Source of the DNA: Rutidosis leptorrhynchoides
Lineage: Eukaryota; Streptophyta; Magnoliopsida; Asterales; Asteraceae
Assembly (NCBI RefSeq): GCF_046630445.1
Contig: NC_092341.1
Coordinates: 26,240,001-26,304,000 of the forward strand
Length of the DNA: 64,000 nucleotides
Direction of reading: 5' to 3'
In this document: one piece after another, positions 1-11,001 of the stretch
Layout: every line of letters starts with the position of its first letter
How positions within the stretch are numbered: position 1 is the first letter of the stretch
Translations under genes and position numbers: made by a program
The notes under the pieces: generated by a model
Told to the model about the DNA's origin: nothing
Seen by the model: only the letters and a program-made list of their open reading frames with translations
Database searches by the model: none

Positions 1-484
1 CGTTAGCTTACCCTCTCGTTGTTTACCTTTTTAGGATCCGGCTTGGATAAGGGCAAAGGTATTCGCTTGGACTAGTGGCTCTCGGGGGTTTTAGCTTTTT
101 GGAAGTTCGACCAAGATTTGGGTAGTTTAACCCCAAACACCATGCTCTAGTGACGTTTGGCAATTAAACTTTTTGTGGTCGAAACTCGTATTTCGTACTT
201 AATGGTATTTTGGGCATATGTGGGCCCCGCAATGTAAAATTCATTTTATCATTGATTCGTTTTAGTTTTACTTATACTAATATGATGTGAAAAGCATTTC
301 GTCTAAAAACGATGGGAAGTGTTAGATCTTTTTACGAAAACGGAACAATTTGGACAGCGGGCTGCCAGGCCTGTGTGCGCCGCGCACAGGTAGGGGTGCG
401 CGCCGCGCATCCAACCTGGGCAGGCCTGCTTCAATTTTTTTTTTATTTTGCAGTTTTGGTCGGTTAACGGGTTGGGTCGTTACA
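1..484 (+). mobile_element. Gypsy LTR, 3' end only (family of element A)
   Basis: The first 484 bases match the reverse complement of 34673-35156, the end of the LTR of element A, with moderate divergence. The stretch ends with GGGTCGTTACA at 484, the same terminus as the LTR of A. No primer-binding site follows it, so it is the outer end of a 3' LTR or a solo LTR whose start lies before the window. It includes the pair of GC palindromes (about 371-409) that marks this family. Its orientation is opposite to A. Seen directly; family assignment follows from the match. Confidence 0.85.
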
Positions 485-585
485 GTGCGTTGCACGACGG
501 ACTCTATTAAAAACTAAGTATAAAATATTAATGAAATAATTACAAAAGGAACACAAAATTGTCAATATAAAACTTATGCGTTTAC

Positions 586-2220
586 ATGCTTTTGCAGTTC
601 TAACATCTTCAAATAATGCAGCAATTTCAGCTACAATATCATTATCAGATTTAGCAACGTTAACCACCTTCCAAGCACTAAATTTCAATGAAGTCATACA
701 TGTTTTACATATGGTATGATAATCTTGTGTAAGATCTAAGGGATTTCAAACAAACTGCCAACAAAATAATGTTATCAAAATACAAACACGATATCTTGAA
801 TATGTAACAATATGAAATTTTAACTTTTTTGAAAACAATTGAAAAGAAGTCTTTTAAGAAAAAATTGAAGTGAATATATATAATCAATACCTTGTATATG
901 TTTGAAATCCATCAGTTACCTTGTATATGTTTTGAGATGGCTGCGGTTATAGAGTAGAAATATAGTTTGTAGCCTAAGGTTGACCGTTAAAACATGTTTC
1001 ACAACCCACCAAACTCGCTCATTCCACAACATAAGTAACCTATGTATAAGCTGAATAAACTTGTTACATTGAGCATATTTATTCGAATACTGGTTGAAAA
1101 AAGTACCTTAATAATCGACCACATGTAAAGGGTAGGTCAACCCAACCCAGTCCACCCTACACAAAAAATAACCATTTCAACATGTTACCAACCTTAGGTG
1201 ACCCACCCAATTGTCCACTCTACATATAGATTAAAATTTAACTGAACATTAAAAGTGTAGCATCTAAGTATCAAATAAACACTTTCTCAAAACCCATGGT
1301 TGCATATTGCTTTATCAACATGGGTGTTACCCTCTAAACAATAACAGAGCAATTCTACAAAATCCTCATTTTTTACACATAATAAAACACTGAACTCATA
1401 TGTCGTACTTTTTGAAATCTCTTTTTTAGTTTTGTGTCAAAACCTGAGATAACAATTCTGATGAAAAATAGCCATGTGATCAATCATATTTAGTCCTATT
1501 GAAAGATGTAAACTTAAAAGATAAAGAGAACCTACCTTGACCCGATTCTCTGACAAAAATGTAGCAGCAGCAATGCTATTATCACAACTCCAAATTATTC
1601 TTATTTTGTCAAAAACATACTCCGTATGTAACTATTTTTATGTCTGTTGCTTAAAAAAGAAAAAAAAAAGAGTACATATATAAAAATTAATGAGTAAATC
1701 AAATAAATAGAGGGAACAAAGTGCAAGGAGCCAAAATTTTTATTGGCAATGTTAGAAAAATGGATTGAAACTTCACCTAGTTTATGAAATCGCCACCCTA
1801 CGTTAGAACTAATACAAAGTGGAGCTAACACCTTTAATTACATATCCATCAGAATTGGAGGTAAAACTATTAACTGAACCCATTTTCTTCACATTTTTCG
1901 ATTGTATTTCATGAAGCGCACCCATTTCCTCTTCAAACTCCTTCAATCTCTTCATATCCTTAAAATCCTAAAATTAACAAAAAGGTTAACCTAAAAATCA
2001 AATCTCAAATTCAGGTTAAACCTAATCAATAAATACAAAGGTTAAACCTAATGAAATCCAAAAAGGTCGACATACGCTTTGAGATTTATTAACCGAAAAA
2101 CGTTCCGGCGAGTTTATTTACACCGAATATATTATAAAAAATTGGTACCGTTCTGTGCGTAACGTTGTAGTGATTAAATCTGTTGTGGCGGCGAGGTTTA
2201 TTACGGGCGCCGGAGGCCAT
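586..2220 (-). CDS. Unrecognised multi-exon host gene or fragment
   Basis: I do not recognise this gene. On the minus strand an ATG at 2220-2218 opens MASGARNKPRRHNR, a basic start, and a possible GT donor follows within the next 30 codons. A second block begins after a TTTTAG acceptor at 1972 and reads DFKDMKRLKEFEEEMGALHE, a highly charged helix that could form a coiled coil. A third block (about 1590-1537) reads IAAATFLSENRVK and ends at GTAGGT. A fourth (677-586) reads AWKVVNVAKSDNDIVAEIAA and ends at a GT donor. Four consecutive open blocks bounded by splice-like sites on one strand suggest a real gene, but exon borders are guesses and no family motif is visible. It could equally be a decayed fragment, because the neighbouring synthetase remnant on the same strand is broken. 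Confidence 0.3.
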
Positions 2221-2224
2221 AATC

Positions 2225-2360
2225 TATCAGTATGCAAATGGGTAAAGATTAACATATCACTCTGTAAATGGGTAAAGATAGCCACCTTTGTTGTATATAC
2301 CTTTAAGATCTGTCTGTATGTAAATGGTTAAAGATAGCCACCTTTGTTGTGTATATATTT
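2225..2360. repeat. Short tandem repeat upstream of the unrecognised gene
   Basis: Three imperfect copies of a unit containing TGTAAATGGGTAAAGAT run through this stretch. The last two also share the following AGCCACCTTTGTTGT. It lies immediately upstream of the ATG at 2220 (minus strand), so it would fall in the promoter or 5' leader if that gene is real. The rest of 2361-2760 is AT-rich with nothing else I can name. Confidence 0.5.
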
Positions 2361-2760
2361 AACATAGCATTAATAAGCTGGCAAATTTTCCAAGAATGGG
2401 AACGACTTCTATTCTTTCACCTGAAAAGTTTCACACCTTCACATAATACTTTAGACAAATATAATCTATATGCTTAAACATAATAATTTAGGATGTTTAA
2501 GAGTCCGTGCGTTGAACGGTAGCTCTAAAAAATAATTTTCGTAATCAATACTATTTGTACAGCATTGTTTGTTATTGATAACAGTTTAATGACGAAACAC
2601 TTTAGTAATATATGTATTGAAACTAAAAAATTGTAAAAATGCATTTTGAACACATAAACCACACGTGAAGTCACTTATCATTTTACACATGAACCAACAA
2701 TAGATCTGATGTACAATTCTAAAGCCAAAATCATAAGTTCCAGGTTAAAATCAAACAAAC

Positions 2761-3293
2761 CTGCCTCATAATTTAAGTACTCTGTAACAGTGTTGTAAAA
2801 AACGGAAAAAACGGGGGTGTAGACGGGGGTGTAGACGGATTTTGGAGTGCCCCGTCCCGTTTATACATAAAACGTTTGAAAAAACGGAAATCGGCCAAAA
2901 AACGGTCAAAGGACGGTCAAACACGGTCCGAGACGGGAAAAAACGGGTTTTTCTGATTTTTTTCAATTTTTTTTTTTTTTAATATTAAACGTTGTGCTAT
3001 TACTTAGGGTTTCTTTTTTTATGTTTGAAATGTTGAAGCATTTAAACATGTGTGAAATGCTTATGTTTGGAATAATGTAATGTACAATATATATATAATA
3101 TATAACATTTTTATTTAAAAGTCAACGTTAGTCAACATCCGTCTAGACCTCCGTCTCGACCCCGTCTCGACCCTTTTAGGACCCGACCGTCTCGACCCCG
3201 TCTCGCGTCTTTTGCAACCTTGCTCTGTAACATTAATAGTCTTCATCATAGTCCAGTTCGCAGCAGTCCAAATTAGTGTAGAAGGAAACATTG
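2761..3293 (-). pseudogene. Methionyl-tRNA synthetase fragment, downstream exon
   Basis: Read on the minus strand from about 3291, the DNA encodes MFPSTLIWTAANWTMMKTIN followed by VTE. After a 434-bp insertion it continues with VTEYLNYEAG before a GT donor at 2760. Cytosolic methionyl-tRNA synthetases have the closely similar MFPSTLLGTGENWTLMKTIS...VTEYLNYE block after the class I catalytic core, so the match is secure. The exon is interrupted by the MITE at 2789-3222, its 3' splice site is not canonical, and no further synthetase exon (for example the KFSKSKG signature that should come next) was found below 2761. It is therefore a truncated genomic copy that cannot make the enzyme. The upstream exon lies on the far side of copia element G, at 16751-16607. 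Confidence 0.8.
2789..3222. mobile_element. MULE-like MITE, 434 bp, with 9-bp target duplication
   Basis: The unit starts AGTGTTGTAAAA and ends TTTTGCAACCTTG, which form imperfect terminal inverted repeats. It is flanked by the exact 9-bp duplication CTCTGTAAC (2780-2788 and 3223-3231); nine bases is the usual duplication of Mutator-like elements. The interior has no coding capacity and is built of repeated short words such as ACGG, GACGGGGG, GGTCAAA and GTCTCGACCCC. The duplicated bases are exon sequence of the methionyl-tRNA synthetase remnant, so insertion was into a coding exon. Related ends occur at 22162, near 24020 and at 24491. Confidence 0.7.
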
Positions 3294-3409
3294 CCCATAA
3301 TTATTTTTTCAGAAAATTTAAAAGGAAATAAGATTAAAAGTGACATTAAAAAGTTGAATGAATATTATAATTAAGTATCAATGCAAAGACAAACAAACAA
3401 TAATTAAGT
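3232..3409. other. Synthetase intron remnant between MITE and copia G
   Basis: Apart from the exon bases at its start, this AT-rich stretch should be the intron that separated the two synthetase exons before copia G inserted. It continues at 16526. The last five bases, TAAGT (3405-3409), are the left copy of the target duplication of G. Confidence 0.55.
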
Positions 3410-3638
3410 TGTTATAATATGAGTACAAAAAGTCATATGGATGATAAATTTTAGTCAACTTTGTATAGCTTGTATAGTAATATTTTACACTATAAATAAG
3501 GCCTCTATGTTAGCCTTCAAAAAACACACTTTGATATATATTTCATATATATAAACTCTCTCTCTTTTCTTACTTATATGTATAAGTCTCTACTTAGTAA
3601 ATAAGCCAAAGGTAGTTATAAACTACTAAATTACAACA
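3410..3638 (+). repeat. 5' LTR of copia G
   Basis: A 229-bp LTR with TG...CA ends. It contains CACTATAAATAAGG at about 3489, a good TATA box, followed by a short transcribed part rich in CT dinucleotides. Immediately after the end lies CGTTATCAGCACGA, the likely primer-binding region, a leader sequence I have seen in plant copia elements. Confidence 0.85.
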
Positions 3639-3814
3639 CGTTATCAGCACGATGAGCTTAGTGTAATCAAAGGATATCTCAAATGATCACGAGTCACTAA
3701 TCAAGGTATGAAATTATTAATAATTTTCAGACTTGAATATATCAAATTTTGGACTACTAACATTTTGAACTACTAATTTTTATTAAGTTCTTAGTGCATT
3801 TGTATTGTTCTTAT

Positions 3815-4105
3815 TATATGGTTGGCTCTGCCACCTAAATTATATATGGTCGACACTGTCGCCTAACTATCATTTATGTTTTCTAACTATTATTAACTTC
3901 ACTAACATTTATATTTATGTTATTTATGTTATATATGGTCGGTTATACCACCTGAATTATATTTTCTGTAATCTAACTCTTATTAACTTCACTAACATTT
4001 ATATTTATGTTATTTAAGTTATATATGGTCGGTTATACCGCCTGAATTATATTTTCTGTAATCTAACTCTTATTAACTTCACTAACATTTATATTTATGT
4101 TAATA
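3815..4105 (+). repeat. About 90-bp tandem repeat in the leader of copia G
   Basis: Copies of a unit containing TATATGGTCGGTTATACC and CTCTTATTAACTTCACTAAC start near 3842, 3931 and 4021, with a weaker partial copy from 3815. The two right-hand copies are nearly identical. There is no coding potential worth reporting; the array lies between the primer-binding region and the coding relics. Confidence 0.7.
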
Positions 4106-4235
4106 AGACCTCATGATTGTACGCAACACGTCATTTGACAACACGGTACTTTATGTACGCAATACGTCATTTGACAACACGGTACCATGGGTCGAGATTA
4201 ATTCCGATCAATACGAATACGATGGGGTCTTTATA
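4104..4235 (+). repeat. Module shared with the LTR of gypsy B
   Basis: This stretch contains AAGACCTCATG, two copies of a 34-37-bp unit with ACGTCATTTGACAACACGGTAC, and then a segment with GATTAATTCCGATCAATACG and GAATACGATGGGG. The same order occurs reverse-complemented in both LTRs of element B (about 49800-49940 and 60830-60975). A copia leader and a gypsy LTR would not normally share 130 bp. Direct observation; the direction of transfer is unknown. Confidence 0.75.
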
Positions 4236-4317
4236 TGTTATCTAACATTTATGATTACTTATGCAATTAATCATTATTTATTTCATGCATACTAATATTT
4301 ATTCTTAAATTTATAAT

Positions 4318-4745
4318 CTTAAAAGTTAAAATAAGAAAAATTAGTTTGTACTTTTATTAAAAGTAAATCTTAAAAGTTAAAATACAAAAAGTAGTTTGTA
4401 CTTTTATTAAAAGTAAATCTTAAAAGTTAAAATACAAAAAGTAGTTTGTATTTTTATTAAAAGTAAATCTTAAAAGTTAAAATAAGAAAAAGTAGTTTGT
4501 ACTTTTATTAAAAGTAAATCTTAAAAGTTAAAATACAAAAAGTAGTTTGTATTTTTATTAAAAGTAAATCTTAAAAGTTAAAATAAGAAAAAGTAGTTTG
4601 TACTTTTATTAAAAGTAAATCTTAAAAGTTAAAATACAAAAAGTAGTTTGTATTTTTATTAAAAGTAAATCTTAAAAGTTAAAATCAGAAAAAAGTAGTT
4701 TGTATTTTTATTAAAAGTAAATCTTAAAAGTTAAAATAAGAAAAA
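4318..4745 (+). repeat. 50-bp tandem array with two alternating unit types
   Basis: About eight and a half copies of a 50-bp unit containing CTTAAAAGTTAAAATA and GTAGTTTGTA. From 4468 the copies alternate between a form with AAGAAAAA plus GTACTTT and a form with ACAAAAA plus GTATTTTT, so part of the array grew by duplicating dimers. It lies in the non-coding leader of copia G. Confidence 0.85.
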
Positions 4746-5719
4746 AAAAGGAATGGTAACATGGAGTAGCTTTTTGTCAAAAATGAAGTATTGAAAATGA
4801 AGTGGTCTCCTTCTATAATTAAAAAAAAAATATACTTCCATCAAATGAATTTTTTTTTGGTGGCCGACAATTCCAAACACGAGTCAGTGTTTAGTTTATC
4901 AAGAATATCTCTTGCTTTGGTGAAAGGTCACGATCACGATATCGGGTGTTGTGAAAGAATTGAAAAATTGGTCAAGTGGCCTTTTAAAAACTAGAAAGTT
5001 TTTTTTTTTTTTTAAACAAAAAGTTTTTTTTATATATTTATAATTTACGGGTAACGTATAAAAAAAGGGAAGTTTTTTTTTAAACAAAGAAAGTGTTTAA
5101 ATGAGTTTTACAGAAAGGGGGAAAGCAAAGTAAAAAAAAAAAAAAAAACTTTTTTCCAAACTTGTCAAATGTTTTGTTAAAAACGTGACCGTTGAAAAAA
5201 GGAGGTTGAATAATAAAACTTAAAAAAAAACAAATTATTTTTTTTTTAAGAGTGTGCATCAAAATGGCCCGTTTAATAATGGGGAGTTAAAAGGATAGTC
5301 AAATTGTTTCAACGAACAAGGGTTCAAATGGATGTTTCTTTAAAAAAAAAATCCGCGAGTACGGGTGATGGATCCAATGAATCCGCATCCACGACCCGCG
5401 GGTGCTATCCCTAATTGTGACAAGTACAATCAACTAAAAGTCTAAAAGATAAATGCTCTTATAGGGACCAAATGTTCACAATAATTGCCTAAGCTAGATA
5501 TGAAACAAATAGTTCATCAAGAGAAAAAAAAAATGCATCTAAAGCTTCTACTGAAAATTAATGTGCAAGGTACAACATATAACTATATGGTCAAATTCAT
5601 TTGAGTCTTCGAAGTCACAATTATATGATGTATATATATTACTCAATTAACAAAATAGTAAATCGAAATTAATTCATATGAATAGTAAAACGAAATTAAT
5701 TAATTTACTATTCACATAA
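4746..5719 (+). other. Remaining leader of copia G, no gene
   Basis: AT-rich sequence with several long A or T runs (for example about 4998-5012 and 5132-5150). A GC-richer patch at 5350-5415, with ACCCGCGGGTGCTATCCCTAA, resembles a fragment of some other repeat that I cannot place. No open frame here looks like gag. Confidence 0.5.
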
Positions 5720-6010
5720 AAAGCGCATATGATGAAGAGCGCGGCGCATATGATAAAAAGCGAATATGATGAAAAGCGCAGCGCATATGATGAAAAGCGC
5801 ATATGATTAAAAGCGCATATGGTGAAAAACAAAGCGCATATGATTAAAAGCGCATATGGTGAAAAACACAGCGCATATGATTAAAAGCGTATATGGTGAA
5901 AAGGATATATAATGAAAAAGCACATATGGTGATTTATGAAAAAAAAAAAAAAAACACACATATGGTGATTAATGGAAAGCACATATAGTGATTAATGAAA
6001 AGTATATTGT
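5720..6010 (+). repeat. Degenerate tandem repeats of AAAGCGCATATGATG
   Basis: At least ten imperfect copies of a 15-18-bp unit built on AAAGCGCATATGRTG fill this stretch, decaying toward the right into AAAGCACATATGGTG. The core GCGCATATG is close to palindromic. The array ends just before the coding relics of copia G. Confidence 0.75.
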
Positions 6011-8487
6011 GAAAAAGAATCACAAATGTTTCTTGAAAAAATTCAAGGTAAGATATATGAACCAATTCATCCATCATGTAAACCATTTTGATATTTCATG
6101 GTTCTAATAGACGCATCTAGCGGATGGTCTCATATTTGTATGTTATCAAGCCGTAATATGGCATTTGCAAAGTTTCTTGCACAAATTCTTAAATTAAGAA
6201 CACATTATTCTGATTACACCATTAAAAGGATGAGACTTGATAATGCTGGTGAGTTAACATCTCAAGCATTTAATGATCATTATATATCTACAGGGATTGT
6301 TGTTGAACATCCAGTTGCTCATGTGCATACACAAAATTGGTTTAGCTGAATCAATAGATAAACGCTTGCAGCTAATAACTAGACAATTGATAATGAGTAC
6401 AAAACTCTCAATATTTATATGTGAACATGTAAATTTACATGCTGCGACATTAATTCGCATTATACCATGTGGAAGTCATAAATATTTTCACTTACTACTT
6501 GATTTTGGCCAAGAGCCAAATATTTTCTACCTTAGAGCATTAGTTGTGCAGTGTATGTTCCAATTGTATCACCACAGCACAATAAAATGGTTTTTCAAAG
6601 AAAGATGGTAATATATTTTGGATATAAAACATCTTCAATCATAAGATATACTGAACCCATGATGGGTGATGTTTTTACAGCACGTTTTGCTGATTGTCAT
6701 TTTAATAAAACATTGTTCCCTAGATTAGGGGGTGAAGTAAAAAAATAAATAAATAAAATGATGCTTCATGATGTGAACATCAATTAAGGTATATTGAACT
6801 CGCACAAAAGAATGTGAAACGAAAGTTCAAAAATAATGCATATGCAAGAACTTGCAAATTAATTACTTTATGCATTTACAGATATAAAAAAAAGTGACTA
6901 AATCATATATACCAGCGATAAATGCTCCAACTCGAACTGAAATTCCAAAAGCTGGCAATAATGTCATTGTTGAGTCTTTGCTACGCATCAAACGTGGAAG
7001 ATCAATTGGTTCCGAAGATAAAAATCCTCGAAAAAGAAAATCAGCTGATAATGAGGTAAAAGAAAGTGTTCAAGAAGAACCACAAATCAATATTCCTTCT
7101 GCAGAGGATATTGATAAATGTAAATACATAAATTGCGATAAATTATGCAATATTATGGAACCGAAATGAAATGAAAAATCTTGATGAAATATTTTCATAT
7201 AATATTACAATGACATCATGAATAAAGATGATGATCTAGAACCAAAATCTGTCATTGAATATCAAAATAGACATGATTGAGCTCAATGGAAAGGAGAAAT
7301 ACGAGCTGAATTAGAATCGCTCAATAAAAGAAAAGTTTTCAGATTAATCGTTATCACTTTTAAAGATGTGAAATGTATGGGATACAAATGAATTTTTATC
7401 CGAAAAAGAAATGTGCAAATGAAGTTACAAGGCAAAACTAGACTTGTAACTCAAAATTTCCCACAAAGACCGAAAATGAATTATGAGGAAAACATATCCT
7501 CCTGTAATGGATACAATTACTTATTAGATACTTAATCAACCTGGTAGTTACTTAAATGCATCTCATGGATGTTGTAACTACTTATTTGTATGGATCACTT
7601 GATAGTGATATACATGAATATACCTGAAGGGTTTAAGGTATCATAAGCATCTAATGCAAAATCCAAGGGAATGTATTCTATTAAATCACAAAGATTTTTA
7701 TATGGGTCTATACAATTGGGACGTATGTGGTATAACTAATTAAGTGATTACTTGATAAGAAAAGTGTATACATATAAACTTATTTGCACATGTGTTTTTA
7801 TTATGAAAAACAATGATCGGATATATATCGTAGTTATTTATGTCAATGTTCTTAACATCATATGAACAAATAAAGAGATCCATGAAATCATTCAACTTCT
7901 AAAGAATTATTTTGAAATGAAAGATATTGAAAAAACCAAGTATTACCTTGGAGTGCAAATTGAACATATGCCTAATGGTTAACTTATACATTAAACAACT
8001 TATACCGAAAAATTTTAAAACATTTTTTTAAAAAAAAACAAACTCATTGTTGTTAGATCACTCAATATTGACACTGATCTATTTCATCCCTGCGAAGATC
8101 ATGAAAATCTTAATAGATCGGAAGTTCCATATTTTAGTGCAATTGAGGTTCTTATGTATCTTATAAATTATACAAGACCTGACATTTCTCTTGCAGTTAA
8201 TTTGTTGGCAAGATTCAGCTCAACTTCTACAAAAAAAAAAAAAAAAAAAAAGGACATTGAAGTGGGATCAAGCAGATATTTTGATACCCTTGAGGAACTG
8301 CTGATTTAAAATTATTTTATTCTAACGCTTAAAAACAAGATTTGGTTAATTATGTATATGCAGGTCATTCATTAAATCCTCATAAAGATAAATCTCAAAC
8401 TCAGTATGTATTCCTAAATGGAGAATGCTATAAAAGACCAACAACTATCTTCACCAACAACTGTATATGAAGATAATGCAGCTTGCA
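6011..8487 (+). mobile_element. Integrase and reverse transcriptase relics of copia G
   Basis: Plus-strand blocks with copia similarity appear in order. An integrase-core block opens at about 6098 (DASSGWSHICMLSS, then RLDNAGELTSQAFND and VEHPVAHVHTQN). Then come a charged linker, reverse transcriptase pieces (including KYYLGVQIEHMPNG at about 7930) and an RNase H start just before 8487. Integration and cDNA synthesis are the family roles. The region is broken in many places and cannot encode a working polyprotein. No gag or protease was recognised upstream. Confidence 0.75.
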
Positions 8488-11001
8488 TGTAGCGACCCGA
8501 CCAAAACCGTTATTGACGGCGCCGCTACTTAGGTCCCGTTGCGTGGTCGTAGTCCCTATATGAGACTCGTTTGACCAAAATTATGTCGCATTCATTTGAA
8601 AGGTACAAGACTTGCAAGTTTAGTTTTCAAAACCGTTCGACAACAAGTCTAAGATTACAAAAATTGTAAAGTATAAATGACATAACTGGCGACATAATAT
8701 AAGTTGAAAATCACAGTTGCTATAAATAGCGTAAGTATGTAAACAAAAGTTTGAATCCAAAGGTGCTATCACTAGCGTATGTATGTATGTATGCTTGACT
8801 CCAAGCAAGAAATCAGAGTGTATGCATGTATGCTTGACCCCAAGCAAGCATGAATGTACGCGGAAGCATGTATCAAATAGCCAAGTATGAACCTGAGAAA
8901 CATATAGAAAACTGTCAACGAAAAACGTTGGTGAAATCATAGGTGTATTTGTAAACGTTATATTTTGAACCACAATAGTTTGTATAGATGATTATCCAAA
9001 TCGTATTTATTCCGAAGAATGTAGTTTGTATTGCGAGCACCCAATTACCAAAGCTTAACTGAATCTTCCCTCTGAATTTTGAATATAGTGTTAGAACATA
9101 CACTATGCACGTTGAAATTATATTTCATCCACTAACGGTAGCGAACCGTCTGAATGAGGGTTCGTTAAACCCGTATGGCCATACAACATAATCACTCGCT
9201 TACACTTACACCCTGCAAGTGGAACTAATGATAATTGGATTGAGGACTTTTGTTCTAACTCGTCTGTATCTTTGTATTCGTATTGTGTTCAAAGTATAAA
9301 AGTATGAAAAGTATATATACATGTGAAATGTATATAAGTATGTAATGTATATGTTTCTCAGCCCACGATTTAAAAGAATAAAAGTTGTTGAAAAGGTGGG
9401 ACTATGATCTCACCTCGAGTGCACGAGTATAAAAGTACTTCAACAAGTAAACGTGTGCATGAAAGTTGCTTAGCCTTGACCTAAACAAGTAAGTTGTATC
9501 AATTAACCGGTTACGACACAAGGTCGGGTGAAATGTGTTCAATTAGTCCTATGGCTCGTTACGACTCGATTAAGTATAGCATGTGAATCACGTTGTCAAG
9601 TTTCATGCGAGAATGAAGTATAAAAACATGTTAGAACGATTGCATAAAAGTTTGGTTAAGTTTGACTAAAAGTCAAACTTGGTCAAAGTCAACGAAAAAG
9701 TCAACACGTTCGGGTTCGGTCCCGAACTATTTTTCTGAGGTTTTTATTCATATATAAGCATATTAGAACAAGTTTCATGTGAATCGGAGGTCGATAGCTA
9801 GTCAAACATTTCGCGTGAAATGCGCCAAAGTGAGCAGAATCTGGCCAGGCGATTCTGCGCACCGCGCGGGGATGTGGCGCGCCGCGCCACTACCTGGCCA
9901 GAGAATTCTGGTCAGTTTTCCAAGTATGCACGAACCAAAACACAAACATTCCCATTTTATGATCCGCAAACAATTAGAACATGTATTTTATATCCTCGGA
10001 AAGCTATTTCGACAAGGAATACAACTAACCACATATCATTAATCAAAAACATCATTTACAATAACCGAAAACTCGTCAATTGATCAAGAAAGGTTTATTT
10101 TCAAAGTTTCAAGTTCGTAAAACGTATTTTATGATTCGGGAATCCAATTTACACATACGATATGCCGTTTTGAAGGTAATGAAGCATACATTACTACTAA
10201 ACACTAACAATTAACACTCCATGGCATTTAAGCATCCAAAAGTTCATGTCAAGAACTATCAAACCCTAGTCAAACATCACAAAATCAATATTCATGTTTT
10301 TGAAGTTTTCTTAATCAACCTACACATCAAAACGAAGCTAGTGATACTAGTAACACAATTAAAACATGCACTTTAACAATCTAACAACATTAACTCATCC
10401 AAAATCAAGGATTAAGCAAACCCATTTCAAGTTCATGCTAGTTACTCCAAAAACAACAAATCGAGCAAACAAAACATATATTCATGTTATACACGAGCCA
10501 TAGACACTAACTAACACAATTTCAAGTCAAAAACACGAATTTAAAGAAATCTAGAGTTTTAGAAATGTTACCCAAACGAGATGAAGTTGGTATCAAATTG
10601 TAGAGGATGAAGAGAGGATTCCAAATATGTAATTTGTTTTGAAGTTTGCTCCCCGATCCGAATTTAGATGATGAATTATGTTTGTGTTCTTGAGAGAAAA
10701 AAAGAAAGAAAGAGAGAGAGAGAGAGGGATTGAATGGTGGAAAAATGGGTTGACTAGTTGACCTAGTCAACTAGTTTGCCCATTTGGCAACTCCGGTCCC
10801 TCGAGTTTCAAAGCGGGTGCGGGATTTAACCGATCGAATATTTTTAAAACGCAAGTTAACGAGAGATGTTATAATTGAATGACGGAATTATTATGAACGT
10901 TAGTCAACGGAAACTACGAATTTAAATAACGAAAAGTATTATTTTAAAAAAAAAAAGACGGTGTTAAAAATAAATTTAACGGAAAAACGCGGGATGTTAC
11001 A
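8488..11001 (-). repeat. 3' LTR of gypsy E
   Basis: A 2514-bp LTR. On the minus strand it shows a pair of GC-rich palindromes at 9854-9889, a TATA-like site at 9749-9757 and a module GTGAG...GGGCTGAGAA at 9413-9355. A GA-rich run lies at 10694-10728. Small open frames inside it repeat exactly in the other LTR and are not genes. Confidence 0.88.

Noticed and set aside
2380-2420. Plus-strand GGCAAATTTTCCAAGAATGG reading GKFSKN as the next synthetase exon.
   Set aside because: It lies on the wrong strand relative to the other synthetase exons and the match is only five residues.
485-2540. Possible Helitron: GTGCGTTGCACG directly after the LTR end and GTCCGTGCGTTGAACGG near 2503 resemble Helitron 3' hairpins.
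   Set aside because: No CTRR terminus after a proper hairpin and no convincing TC start; the two sites are in unsuitable orientation. Too weak to annotate.
5720-6010. CRISPR-like array because of regular short repeats.
   Set aside because: Repeats are 15-18 bp without unique spacers, in a plant retroelement leader.
8620-9103. Open frames of 117 and 62 codons on the minus strand, repeated exactly at 13349-13832.
   Set aside because: They lie inside the LTRs of gypsy E, duplicate because the LTRs do, and have no protein-like features.
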